A stretch of DNA of 64,000 nucleotides, taken from NCBI RefSeq assembly GCF_050947335.1, contig NW_027473363.1, positions 312,501 through 376,500 on the forward strand, given 5' to 3'. Below, in pieces: positions 47,563 to 63,475 of the stretch. The notes beneath the pieces were generated by a model. It searched no databases. It saw only the letters and a list, made by a program, of their open reading frames with translations, and had not been told where the DNA came from. The translations under genes were made by a program, and so were the position numbers. Each line of letters starts with the position of its first letter. Position 1 is the stretch's first letter. This DNA is from Megachile rotundata. Taxonomy: Eukaryota > Arthropoda > Insecta > Hymenoptera > Megachilidae.

Positions 47563-50500
47563 CAATCACTCAATCACACAATCACACAATCACACAATCG
47601 CACAATCACTCAATCACACAATCACACAATCACACAATCACACAATCACACAATCACAATCACACACTCACACAATCACACTGTCACAATCACACAATCA
47701 CACAATCACACAATCACACAATCACACAATCACACAATCACACAATCACACAATCACACAATCACACAATCACACAATCACGCAAACACACAATCACACA
47801 ATCACACAATCACACAATCACACAATGACACAATCACACAATCACAGAATCACACAATCACTCAATCACACAACAACACAATCACACAAGCACACAATCA
47901 CTCAATCACACAATCACAATCACACAATCACACAATCACACAATCAAACAATCACACAATCACACAATCACACAATCACACAATCTCACAATCACACAAT
48001 CACACAATCACACAATCACACAATCACGCACACACACAATCACACAATCACACAATCACACAATCACACAATGACACAATCACACAATCACGGAATCACA
48101 CAATCACACAATCACACAAGCACACAATCACACAATCACACAATCACACAACCACACAACCACACAATCACACAAGCACACAATCACTCAATCACACAAT
48201 CACAATCACACAATCACACAATTACACAATCACACAATCACACAATCACACAATCACACAATCACACAATCACGCAAACACACAATCACACAATCACACA
48301 ATCACACAATCACACAATCACACAATCACACAATCAAACAATCACAGAATCACACAATCACTCAATCACACAATCACACAATCACAATCACACAATCACA
48401 ATTACACAATCACACAATCACGCAATCACACAATCACACAATCACACAATCACGCAATCACACAATCACGCAATCACACAATCACACAATCACACAATCA
48501 CACAATCACAGAATCACACAATCACACAATCACACAATCACACAATCACACAATCACACAATCACACAATCACACAATCACACAACCACACAACCACACA
48601 ATCACACAAGCACACAATCACTCAATCACACAATCACAATCACACAATCACACAATCACACAATCACACAATCAAACAATCACACAATCACACAATCACA
48701 CAATCACACAATCTCACAATCACACAATCACACAATCACACAATCACACAATCACAATCTCACAATCACACAATCACACAATCACACAATCAAACAATCA
48801 CACAATCACACAATCACATAATCACACAATCACACAATCACGGTCACACAATCAAACATTCACACAATCACACAATCACACAATCACGATCACACAATCA
48901 CGATCACACAATCACGATCACACAATCACACAATCACACAATCACACACTCACACAATCACACAATCACATTCACACAATCACACAATCACACAATCTCA
49001 CAATCACACAATCACACAATCACACAATCACAATCACACACTCACACAATCACACAATCACACAAACACACACTCACACAATCACACAAGCACATTCACA
49101 CAATCACACAATCACACAATCACACAATCACACACTCACACACTCACACAATCACACAATCACATTCACACAATCACACAATCACACAATCACACAATCA
49201 CACAACCACACAATCACACAAGCACACAATCACTCAATCACACAATCACAATCACACAATCACACAATCACACAATCAAACAATCACACAATCACACAAT
49301 CACACAATCACACAATCTCACAATCACACAATCACACAATCACACATTCACACAATCACAATCTCACAATCACACAATCACAATCACACAATCACACAAT
49401 CACACAATCAAACAATCACACAATCACACACTCACACAATCACACAATCACATTCACACAATCACACAATCACACAATCTCACAATCACACAATCACACA
49501 ATCACACAATCACACACTCACACAATCACACAATCACATTCACACAATCACACAATCACACAATCTCACAATCACACAATCACACAATCACACAATCACA
49601 ATCACACACTCACACAATCACACAGTCACAATCACACAATCACACAATCACACAATCACACAATCACACAATCACACAATCACACAATCACACAATCACA
49701 CAATCACACAATCACACAATCACACAATCACACAATCACACAATCACACAATCACACAAACACACAATCACAATCACACAATCACAATCACACAATCACA
49801 CAATCACACAATCAAACAATCACACAATCACACAATCACACAAACCCACAATCTCACAATCACACAATCACACAATCACAATCACACAAACACACACTCA
49901 CACAATCACACAATCACATTCACACAATCACACAATCACACAATCACACAATCACACAATCACACAAACCCACAATCTCACAATCACACAATCACACAAT
50001 CACAATCACACAAACACACACTCACACAATCACACAATCACATTCACACAATCACATAATCACACAATCACACAATCACACAATCACGCAATCACACAAT
50101 CACACAATCACACAATCACACAATCACACAATCACACAATCACACAATCGCACAATCACACAATCACCAACCACACAATCACAATCACACAATCACAATC
50201 ACACAATCACACAATCACACAATCAAACAATCACACAATCACACAATCACACAATCACAATCACACAATCACACAATCACGCAATCAAACAATCACACAA
50301 TCACACAATCACACAATCACACAATCACACAATCACACAATCACACACTCACACAATCACACAATCACATTCACACAATCACACAATCACACAATCTCAC
50401 AATCACACAATCACACAATCACACAATCACAATCACACAATCACACAATCAAACAATCACACAATCACACAATCACACAAGCACACAATCACTCAATCAC

Positions 50501-53500
50501 ACAATCACACACTCACACAATCACACAATAACATTCACACAATCACACAATCACACAATCTCACAATCACACAAACACATAATCACACAATAACACAATC
50601 ACAATCACAAAATCACAATCACACAATCACAATCACACAATCACAATCACACAATCACAATCACACAATCACAATCACACAATCACAATCACACAATCAC
50701 ACAATCACACAATCAAACAATCAAACAATCACACAATCACGGTCACACAATCAAACATTCACACAATCACACAATCACACAATCACGATCACACAATCAC
50801 GATCACACAATCACGATCACACAATCACGATCACACAATCACGGTCACACACTCACGGTCACACAATCACGGTCACACAACCACACAATCACACAATCAC
50901 ACAATCATACAGTCACACAATCACAAAACCACACAAGCACACAATCACTCAATCACACAATCACACACTCACACAGTCACACAATCACCCATCCACACAA
51001 TCACACAATCCCACAATCGCACAATCACACAATCACACAATCACACAATCACACAATCACGCAGTCACAATCACACAATCACAATCACACAATCACACAA
51101 TCACAAAATCACACAATCACACAATCACACAATCACACAATCACTCAATCACTCAATCACACAATCACTCAATCACACAATCACACAATCACTATCACAC
51201 AATCACAATTACACAATCACACAATCACACACTCACACAATCACAATCACACAATCACACAATCACACAATCACACAATCACACAATCACACAATCACAC
51301 AATCACACAATCACACAATCACACAATCACACAATCACACAACCACACAATCGCACAATCACACAATCACAATCACACAATCACACAATCACGCAATCAA
51401 ACAATCACACAATCACACAATCACACAATCACACAATCACACAATCGCACACTCACACAATCACACAATCACATTCACACAATCACACAATCACACAATC
51501 TCACAATCACACAATCACACAATCACACAATCACAATCACACAATCACAATCACACAATCAAACAATCACACAATCACACAATCACACAATCACACAATC
51601 ACACAAGCACACAATCACTCAATCACACAATCACACACTCACACAATCACACAATCACATTCACACAATTACACAATCACACAATCTCACAATCACACAA
51701 ACACATAATCACACAATAACACAATCACAATCACACAATCACAATCACACAATCACAATCACACAATCACACAATCACACAATCAAACAATCAAACAATC
51801 ACACAATCACGGTCACACAATCAAACATTCACACAATCACACAATCACACAATCACGATCACACAATCACGATCACACAATCACGATCACACAATCACGA
51901 TCACACAATCACGATCACACAATCACGGTCACACACTCACGGTCACACAATCACGGTCACACAACCACACAATCACACAATCACACAATCATACAATCAC
52001 ACAATCACAAAATCACACAAGCACACAATCACTCAATCACACAATCACACACTCACACAGTCACACAATCACCCAACCACACAATCACACAATCACACAA
52101 TCACGCAGTCACAATCACACAATCACAATCACACAATCACACAATCACACAATCACACAATCACATTCACACAATCAAACATTCACACAATCACGATCAC
52201 ACAGTCACGGTCACACAATCACACAATCACAATCACAAAATCTTACACAATCACACAATCACACAATCACTCAATCACACAATCACACAATCACAATTAC
52301 ACAATCACACAATCACACAATCACACAATCACACAATCACACAATCACACAATCACACAATCACACAATCACACAATCACACAATCACACAGTCACACAA
52401 TCACACAACCACACAACCACACAATCACACAAGCACACAATCACTCAATCACACAATCACACACTCACACAATCACACAATGACACAATCACACAATCAC
52501 AGAATCACACAGTCACACCATCACACAATCACACAATCACACAATCACACAATCACACAATCACACAATCACGCAAACACACAATCACACAATCACACAA
52601 TCACACAATCACACAATCACACAATCACACAATCACACCATCAGACAATCACACGATCACACGATCACACGATCACAGAATCACACAATCACTCAATCAC
52701 ACAATCACACAATCACAATCACACAATCACAATTACACAATTACACAATCACGCAATCACACAATCACACAATCACACATTCACACAATCACACAATCAC
52801 AATCACGCAATCACACAATCCCGATCACACAATCACGATCACACAATCACGATCACACAATCACGGTCACACAACCATACAATCACACAATCACACAATC
52901 ACACAATCACACAATCACGCAAACTCACAATCACACAATCACACAATCTCACAATCACGCAATGACACAATCACACAATCACAGAATCACACAATCACAC
53001 AATCACACAAGCACACAATCACTCAATCACACAATCACACACTCACACAATCACACAATCACATTCACACAATCACACAATCACACAATCTCACAATCAC
53101 ACAAACACATAATCACACAATAACACAATCACAATCACAAAATCACAATCACACAATCACAATTACACAATCACAATCACACAATCACAATCACACAATC
53201 ACACAATCACACAATCACACAATCAAACAATCAAACAATCACACAATCACGGTCACACAATCAAACATTCACACAATCACACAATCACACAATCACACAA
53301 TCACGATCACACAATCACGATCACACAATCACGATCACACAATCACGATCACACAATCACGACCACACAATCACGGTCACACACTCACGGTCACACAATC
53401 ACGGTCACACAACCACACAATCACACAATCACACAATCATACAATCACACAATCACACAATCACACAATCACACAATCACACAATCACACAATCACACAA

Positions 53501-54421
53501 TCACACAATCACACAACCACACAATCACACAAGCACACAATCACACAATCACACAATCACACAATCACACAATCACACAATCACACAATCACGCAAACAC
53601 GCAATCACACAATCACACAATCACACAATCACACAAGCACACAATCACTCAATCACACAATCACAATCACACAATCACACAATCAGACAATCACAATCAC
53701 ACAATCACACAATCACAATCACGCAATCACACAATCACGATCACACAATCACGATCACACAATCACGATCACACAATCACGATCACACAATCACGGTCAC
53801 ACAATCACGGTCACACAACCACGCAATCACACAATCACACAATCACAAAATCACACAATCACACAATCACACAATCACACAACCACATAATCACAGAATC
53901 ACGCAATCACACAATCACACAATCACACAATCACACAATCACACAATCACACAATCACAAAATCACGCAATCACACAAGCACACAATCACACAATCACAC
54001 AATCACACAATCACACAACCACACAATCACACAAGCACGCAGTCACAATCACACAATCACACAATCACACAATCACACCATCACACAATCACACGATCAC
54101 ACGATCACACGATCACACGATCACACGATCACACGATCACAATCACGCAATCACAATCACGCAGTCACACAATCACGATCACACAATCACACAATCACAC
54201 AATCACAATCACACCATCACAATCACACAATAACAATCACACAATCACACAATCACACAATCAAACAATCACAAATATCACACAATCACACAATCACAGA
54301 ACCACACAATTACACAAGCACGCAGTTACAATCGCACAATCACACAATCACACAATCACACAATCACACAATCACACAACCACACAATCACAAAATCATA
54401 CAATCACACAATCACACAATC
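47563..54421 (+). repeat. Body B11 after C11 (6.9 kb, L type)
   Basis: The first 2.5 kb parallels B7 (CACTGTC near 47,681, CGGAATC near 48,091, AACCCAC pair at 49.8-50.0 kb, CCAACC near 50,167). CATAATC/CAATAAC modules follow at 50.58, 51.70 and 53.10 kb. AATCTT is at 52239 and the CACACCATC unit at 52,480. CCATCAG near 52,637 is followed by only three ACACGATC units and then AGAATC, a truncated S-type cassette entry. The tail is L-type, with AAATATC at 54273. Confidence 0.8.
52630..52690 (+). repeat. Truncated cassette start
   Basis: CCATCAG plus three ACACGATC units, as at the entry to an S-type tail, but the sequence then passes to AGAATC and CACTCAATC instead of the rest of the tail. It marks an internal recombination or deletion point. 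Confidence 0.65.
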
Positions 54422-54724
54422 ACACGATCACACGATCACACGATCACACGATCACACGATCACACGATCACACGATCACACGATCACACGATCACAATCA
54501 CGCAGTCACACAATAACTGTCACACAATCACGGTCACATAATCACGGTCACATAATCACGGTCACACAATCACGGTCACACAATCACGGTCACACAATCA
54601 CGATCACACAATCACGATGACACAATCACGGTCACACAATCACGGTCACTCAATCACGGTCACACAATCACGGTCATACAATTACACAGTCACACAATCA
54701 CACGGTCACACAATCACACAGTCA
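54422..54724 (+). repeat. Marker cassette C12 (type L)
   Basis: Nine ACACGATC units, TAACTGTC, five GGTC 14-mers, GATGAC at about 54615, exit through CACTCAATC. Confidence 0.9.
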
Positions 54725-55879
54725 CACAATCACTCAATCACACAATCACACAATCACACAATCGCACAATCACTCAATCACACAATCACACAATCACACA
54801 ATCACACAATCACAATCACACACTCACACAATCACACTGTCACAATCACACAATCACACAATCACACAATCACACAATCACACAATCACACAATCACACA
54901 ATCACACAATCACACAATCACACAATCACACAATCACGCAAACACACAATCACACAATCACACAATCACACAATCACACAATGACACAATCACACAATCA
55001 CAGAATCACACAATCACTCAATCACACAACCACACAATCACACAAGCACACAATCACTCAATCACACAATCACAATCACACAATCGCACAATCACACAAT
55101 CAAACAATCACACAATCACACAATCACACAATCACACAATCTCACAATCACACAATCACACAATCACACAATCACACAATCACACAATCACGCACACACA
55201 CAATCACACAATCACACAATCACACAATCACACAATCACACAATCACACAATCACACAATCACACAATCTCACAATCACACAAACACATAATCACACAAT
55301 AACACAATCACAATCACAAAATCACAATCACACAATCACAATCACACAATCACAATCACACAATCACAATCACACAATCACAATCACACAATCACAATCA
55401 CACAATCACACAATCACACAATCAAACAATCACACAATCACACAATCACGGTCACACAATCAAACATTCACACAATCACACAATCACACAATCACGATCA
55501 CACAATCACGATCACACAATCACGATCACACAATCACGATACAACAATCACGATCACACAATCACGATCACACAATCACGGTCACACAATCACACAATCA
55601 CAATCACAAAATCTTACACAATCACACAATCACACAATCACTCAATCACACAATCACACAATCACAATCACACAATCACAATTACACAATCACATAATCA
55701 CACAATCACACAATCACACAATCACACAATCACACAATCACACAATCACACAGTCACACAATCACACAACCACACAACCACACAATCACACAAGCACACA
55801 ATCACACAATCACACAATCACAATCACACAATCACACAATCACACAATCACAATCACACAATCACACAATCACAATCAC
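54725..55879 (+). repeat. Body B12 after C12 (1.2 kb)
   Basis: L head with CACTGTC near 54,838, ATGACAC at 54,981, CATAATC/CAATAAC near 55,288, a 14 bp run at about 55,320-55,405, GATACAAC near 55,538 and AATCTT at 55610. The order is repeated downstream at offsets of 1308 bp (56,289) and 3815 bp (58,796). Confidence 0.8.
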
Positions 55880-56030
55880 GCAATCACACAATCACGATCA
55901 CACAATCACGATCACACAATCACGATCACACAATCACGGTCACACAATCACGGTCACTCAATCACGGTCACACAATCACGGTCATACAATTACACAGTCA
56001 CACAATCACACGGTCACACAATCACACAGT
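55880..56030 (+). repeat. Partial cassette C13 (type L)
   Basis: The ACACGATC run, TAACTGTC and GATGAC are absent. GATC 14-mers from an ordinary body join directly to the GGTC units (GGTCACTC at 55952) and the CATACAATTAC tag. The join lies at about 55,930-55,945. Confidence 0.8.
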
Positions 56031-58389
56031 CACACAATCACTCAATCACACAATCACACAATCACACAATCGCACAATCACTCAATCACACAATCACACA
56101 ATCACACAATCACACAATCACAATCACACACTCACACAATCACACTGTCACAATCACACAATCACACAATCACACAATCACACAATCACACAATCATACA
56201 ATCACACAATCACACAATCACACAATCACACAATCACACAATCACGCAAACACACAATCACACAATCACACAATCACACAATCACACAATGACACAATCA
56301 CACAATCACAGAATCACACAATCACTCAATCACACAACCACACAATCACACAAGCACACAATCACTCAATCACACAATCACAATCACACAATCACACAAT
56401 CACACAATCAAACAATCACACAATCACACAATCACACAATCACACAATCTCACAATCACACAATCACACAATCACACAATCACACAATCACACAATTACG
56501 CACACACACAATCACACAATCACACAATCACACAATCACACAATCACACAATCACACAATCACACAATCTCACAATCACACAAACACATAATCACACAAT
56601 AACACAATCACAATCACAAAATCACAATCACACAATCACAATCACACAATCACAATCACACAATCACAATCACACAATCACAATCACACAATCACAATCA
56701 CACAATCACAATCACACAATCACAATCACACAATCACAATCACACAATCACACAATCACACAATCAAACAATCACACAATCACACAATCACGGTCACACA
56801 ATCAAACATTCACACAATCACACAATCACACAATCACGATCACACAATCACGATCACACAATCACGATCACACAATCACGATACAACAATCACGATCACA
56901 CAATCACGATCACACAATCACGGTCACACAATCACACAATCACAATCACAAAATCTTACACAATCACACAATCACACAATCACTCAATCACACAATCACA
57001 CAATCACAATCACACAATCACAATTACACAATCACATAATCACACAATCACACAATCACACAATCACACAATCACACAATCACACAGTCACACAATCACA
57101 CAACCACACAACCACACAATCACACAAGCACACAATCACACAATCACACAATCACACAATCACACAATCACTCAATCACACAATCGCACAATCACAATCA
57201 CACAATCACAATTACACAATCACACAATCACACAGTCACGCAATCACACAATCACAATCACGCAATCACACAATCCCGATCACACATTCACGATCACACA
57301 ATCACGATCACACAATCACGGTCACACAATCACGGTCACACAACCACACAACCACATAGTCACACAATCACGCAATCACACAATCACACAATCACACAAT
57401 GACACAATCACGCAATCACAGAATCACACAATCACTCAATCACACAATCACACAATCACAATTACACAATTACACAATCACGCAATCACACAATCACACA
57501 ATCACACATTCACACAATCACACAATCACAATCACGCAATCACACAATCCCGATCACACAATCACGATCACACAATCACGATCACACAATCACGGTCACA
57601 CAACCATACAATCACACAATCACACAATCACACAATCACACAATCACACAATCACGCAAACTCACAATCACACAATCACACAATCTCACAATCACACAAT
57701 CACACAATCACACAACCACACAATCACACAAGCACACAATCACACAATCACACAATCACACAATCACACAATCACACAATCACACAATCACGCAAACACA
57801 CAATCACACAATCACACAATCACACAATCACACAATCACACAATCACACAATCACACAATCACACAATCACACAATCACACAATCACGCAATCACACAAG
57901 CACACAATCACACAATCACACAATCACACAATCACACAACCACACAATCACACAAGCACGCAGTCACAATCACACAATCACACAATCACACAATCACACC
58001 ATCACACAATCACACGATCACACGATCACACGATCACACGATCACACGATCACACGATCACAATCACGCAATCACAATCACGCAGTCACACAATCACGAT
58101 CACACAATCACACAATCACACAATCACAATCACACCATCACAATCACACAATAACAATCACACAATCACACAATCACACAATCAAACAATCACAAATATC
58201 ACACAATCACACAATCACAGAACCACACAATTACACAAGCACGCAGTTACAATCGCACAATCACACAATCACACAACCACACAACCACACAATCACACAA
58301 GCACACAATCACACAATCACACAATCACAATCACACAATCACACAATCACACAATCACAATCACACAATCACACAATCACAATCACGCA
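56031..58389 (+). repeat. Body B13 after C13 (2.4 kb)
   Basis: L head with CACTGTC near 56,146, ATGACAC at 56,289, a 14 bp run at about 56,630-56,755, AATCTT at 56952, and CCATCACAC near 57,996. AAATATC is at 58194. The expected cassette does not follow; the sequence returns near 58,267 to the ACAACCACACAACCAC pair and a GATC cluster. Confidence 0.8.
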
Positions 58390-58537
58390 ATCACACAATC
58401 ACGATCACACAATCACGATCACACAATCACGATCACACAATCACGGTCACACAATCACGGTCACTCAATCACGGTCACACAATCACGGTCATACAATTAC
58501 GCAGTCACACAATCACACGGTCACACAATCACACAGT
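58390..58537 (+). repeat. Partial cassette C14 (type L)
   Basis: A copy of C13 at an offset of 2507 bp, with the same missing front part and the same join. The tag reads AATTACGCAGTC near 58,496, a private A to G change. Confidence 0.8.
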
Positions 58538-61037
58538 CACACAATCACTCAATCACACAATCACACAATCACACAATCGCACAATCACTCAATCACACAA
58601 TCACACAATCACACAATCACACAATCACAATCACACACTCACACAATCACACTGTCACAATCACACAATCACACAATCACACAATCACACAATCACACAA
58701 TCATACAATCACACAATCACACAATCACACAATCACACAATCACACAATCACGCAAACACACAATCACACAATCACACAATCACACAATCACACAATGAC
58801 ACAATCACACAATCACAGAATCACACAATCACTCAATCACACAACCACACAATCACACAAGCACACAATCACTCAATCACACAATCACAATCACACAATC
58901 ACACAATCACACAATCAAACAATCACACAATCACACAATCACACAATCACACAATCTCACAATCACACAATCACACAATCACACAATCACACAATCACAC
59001 AATTACGCACACACACAATCACACAATCACACAATCACACAATCACACAATCACACAATCACACAATCACACAATCTCACAATCACACAAACACATAATC
59101 ACACAATAACACAATCACAATCACAAAATCACAATCACACAATCACAATCACACAATCACAATCACACAATCACAATCACACAATCACAATCACACAATC
59201 ACAATCACACAATCACAATCACACAATCACAATCACACAATCACAATCACACAATCACACAATCACACAATCAAACAATCACACAATCACACAATCACGG
59301 TCACACAATCAAACATTCACACAATCACACAATCACACAATCACGATCACACAATCACGATCACACAATCACGATCACACAATCACGATACAACAATCAC
59401 GATCACACAATCACGATCACACAATCACGGTCACACAATCACACAATCACAATCACAAAATCTTACACAATCACACAATCACACAATCACTCAATCACAC
59501 AATCACACAATCCCAATCACACAATCACAATTACACAATCACATAATCACACAATCACACAATCACACAATCACACAATCACACAATCACACAGTCACAC
59601 AATCACACAACCACACAACCACACAATCACACAAGCACACAATCACACAATCACACAATCACACAATCACACAATCACTCAATCACACAATCGCACAATC
59701 ACAATCACACAATCACAATTACACAATCACACAATCACACAGTCACGCAATCACACAATCACAATCACGCAATCACACAATCCCGATCACACATTCACGA
59801 TCACACAATCACGATCACACAATCACGGTCACACAATCACGGTCACACAACCACACAACCACATAGTCACACAATCACGCAATCACACAATCACACAATC
59901 ACACAATGACACAATCACGCAATCACAGAATCACACAATCACTCAATCACACAATCACACAATCACACAAGCACGCAGTCACAATCACACAATCACACAA
60001 TCACACAATCACACCATCACACAATCACACGATCACACGATCACACGATCACACGATCACACGATCACACGATCACAATCACGCAATCACAATCACGCAG
60101 TCACACAATCACGATCACACAATCACACAATCACACAATCACAATCACACCATCACAATCACACAATAACAATCACACAATCACACAATCACACAATCAC
60201 ACATTCACACAATCACACAATCACAATCACGCAATCACACAATCCCGATCACACAATCACGATCACACAATCACGATCACACAATCACGGTCACACAACC
60301 ATACAATCACACAATCACACAATCACACAATCACACAATCACACAATCACGCAAACTCACAATCACACAATCACACAATCTCACAATCACACAATCACAC
60401 AATCACACAACCACACAATCACACAAGCACACAATCACACAATCACACAATCACACAATCACACAATCACACAATCACACAATCACACAATCACGCAAAC
60501 ACACAATCACACAATCACACAATCACACAATCACACAATCACACAATCACACAATCACACAATCACACAATCACACAATCACGCAATCACACAAGCACAC
60601 AATCACACAATCACACAATCACACAATCACACAACCACACAATCACACAAGCACGCAGTCACAATCACACAATCACACAATCACACAATCACACCATCAC
60701 ACAATCACACGATCACACGATCACACGATCACACGATCACACGATCACACGATCACAATCACGCAATCACAATCACGCAGTCACACAATCACGATCACAC
60801 AATCACACAATCACACAATCACAATCACACCATCACAATCACACAATAACAATCACACAATCACACAATCACACAATCAAACAATCACAAATATCACACA
60901 ATCACACAATCACAGAACCACACAATTACACAAGCACGCAGTTACAATCGCACAATCACACAATCACACAATCACACAATCACACAATCACACAACCACA
61001 CAATCACAAAATCATACAATCACACAATCACACAATC
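58538..61037 (+). repeat. Body B14 after C14 (2.5 kb)
   Basis: It repeats B13 to about 59,957, then continues with R, Q, R and T as described for the shuffled duplication. CCATCACAC with six ACACGATC units is therefore present twice, near 60,006 and 60,692. AAATATC is at 60889. The 14 bp run lies at about 59,137-59,262. Confidence 0.8.
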
Positions 61038-61345
61038 ACACGATCACACGATCACACGATCACACGATCACACGATCACACGATCACACGATCACACGAT
61101 CACACGATCACACGATCACAATCACGCAGTCACACAATAACTGTCACACAATCACGGTCACATAATCACGGTCACATAATCACGGTCACACAATCACGGT
61201 CACACAATCACGGTCACACAATCACGATCACACAATCACGATGACACAATCACGGTCACACAATCACGGTCACTCAATCACGGTCACACAATCACGGTCA
61301 TACAATTACACAGTCACACAATCACACGGTCACACAATCACACAG
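61038..61345 (+). repeat. Marker cassette C15 (type L)
   Basis: Ten ACACGATC units, equal longest with C7. TAACTGTC, five GGTC 14-mers, GATGAC at about 61239, exit through CACTCAATC. Confidence 0.9.
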
Positions 61346-63127
61346 TCACACAATCACTCAATCACACAATCACACAATCACACAATCGCACAATCACTCA
61401 ATCACACAATCACACAATCACACAATCACACAATCACACAATCACACAATCACAATCACACACTCACACAATCACACTGTCACAATCACACAATCACACA
61501 ATCACACAATCACACAATCACACAATCACACAAGCACACAATCACTCAATCACACAATCACAATCACACAATCACACAATCACACAATCAAACAATCACA
61601 CAATCACACAATCACACAATCACACAATCTCACAATCACACAATCACACAATCACACAATCACACAATCACACAATCACGCACACACACAATCACACAAT
61701 CACACAATCACACAATCACACAATGACACAATCACACAATCACGGAATCACACAATCACACAATCACACAAGCACACAATCACACAATCACACAATCACA
61801 CAACCACACAACCACACAATCACACAAGCACACAATCACTCAATCACACAATCACAATCACACAATCACACAATTACACAATCACACAATCACACAATCA
61901 CACAATCACACAATCACACAATCACGCAAACACACAATCACACAATCACACAATCACACAATCACACAATCACACAATCACACAATCACAGAATCACACA
62001 ATCACTCAATCACACAATCACACAATCACAATCACACAATCACAATTACACAATCACACAATCACGCAATCACACAATCACACAATCACACAATCACGCA
62101 ATCACACAATCACGCAATCACACAATCACACAATCACACAATCACACAATCACAGAATCACACAATCACACAATCACACAATCACACAATCACACAATCA
62201 CACAATCACACAACCACACAACCACACAATCACACCATCACACAATCTCACAATCACACAATCACACAATCACACAATCACACAATCACACAATCACACA
62301 ATCACGCAATCAAACAATCACACAATCACACAATCACACAAACACACAATCTCACAATCACACAATCGCAATCACACAATCACACGATCACACAATCAAA
62401 CAATCACACAATCACACAATCACACAATCACACAATCACACAATCACACAATCACACAATCACGATCACACAATCACGATCACACAATCACACAATCACA
62501 CAATCACACAATCACACACTCACACAATCACACAATCACATTCACACAATCACACAATCACACAATCTCACAATCACACAATCACACAATCACACAATCA
62601 CAACCACACAACCACACAATCACACAAGCACACAATCACTCAATCACACAATCACAATCACACAATCACACAATCACAATCACACAATCACACAATCACA
62701 ATCACGCAATCACACAATCACGATCACACAATCACGATCACACAATCACGATCACACAATCACGGTCACAAAATCACGGTCACACAACCACGCAATCACA
62801 CAATCACACAATCACAAAATCACACAATCACACAATCACACCATCAGACAATCACACGATCACACGATCACAATCACGCAATCACAATCACGCAGTCACA
62901 CAATCACGATCACACAATCACACAATCACACAATCACACAATCACAATCACACAATCACAATCACACAATAACAATCACACAATCACACAATCACACAAC
63001 CACACAATTACACAAGCACGCAGTTACAATCGCACAATCACACAATCACACAATCACACAATCACACAATCACACAATCACACAATCACACAATCACAAA
63101 ATCATACAATCACACAATCACACAATC
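61346..63127 (+). repeat. Body B15 after C15 (1.8 kb, L head, S tail)
   Basis: L head with CACTGTC near 61,478 and CGGAATC near 61,742. From about 62,300 it follows the end of B1 (from about 5,670: CGCAATCAAAC, CAAACACACAATCTC, then GATC and GGTC units) to CCATCAG at 62841 and only two ACACGATC units there. The switch from L to S lies at about 62.22-62.30 kb. Confidence 0.8.
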
Positions 63128-63425
63128 ACACGATCACACGATCACACGATCACACGATCACACGATCACACGATCACAATCACGCAGTCACACAATAACT
63201 GTCACACAATCACGGTCACATAATCACGGTCACATAATCACGGTCACACAATCACGGTCACACAATCACGGTCACACAATCACGGTCACACAATCACGAT
63301 CACACAATCACGATGACACAATCACGGTCACACAATCACGGTCACTCAATCACGGTCACACAATCACGGTCATACAATTACACAGTCACACAATCACACG
63401 GTCACACAATCACACAGTCACACAA
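63128..63425 (+). repeat. Marker cassette C16 (type S2)
   Basis: Six ACACGATC units, six GGTC 14-mers, GATGAC at about 63311. After one closing ACACGATC unit it goes straight to the CAAAATCATAC leader of the next cassette, with no body between. Confidence 0.88.
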
Positions 63426-63475
63426 TCACACGATCACACAATCACAAAATCATACAATCACACAATCACACAATC

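Larger units (their letters stand above)
55768..60957 (+). repeat. Shuffled 2.5 kb duplication
   Basis: Call P about 55,768-57,450, Q 57,450-57,945, R 57,945-58,180 and T 58,180-58,267. P recurs at an offset of 2507 bp (GGTCACTC 55952/58459, AATCTT 56952/59459, ATG 57399/59906). It is followed at once by R (offset 2015: AAGCACG 57954/59969). Then Q, R and T appear at an offset of 2695 bp (CATTC 57507/60202, AAATATC 58194/60889). The order is P-Q-R-T-P-R-Q-R-T. One visible difference between the P copies is CCCAATC at about 59,511. Confidence 0.8.
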
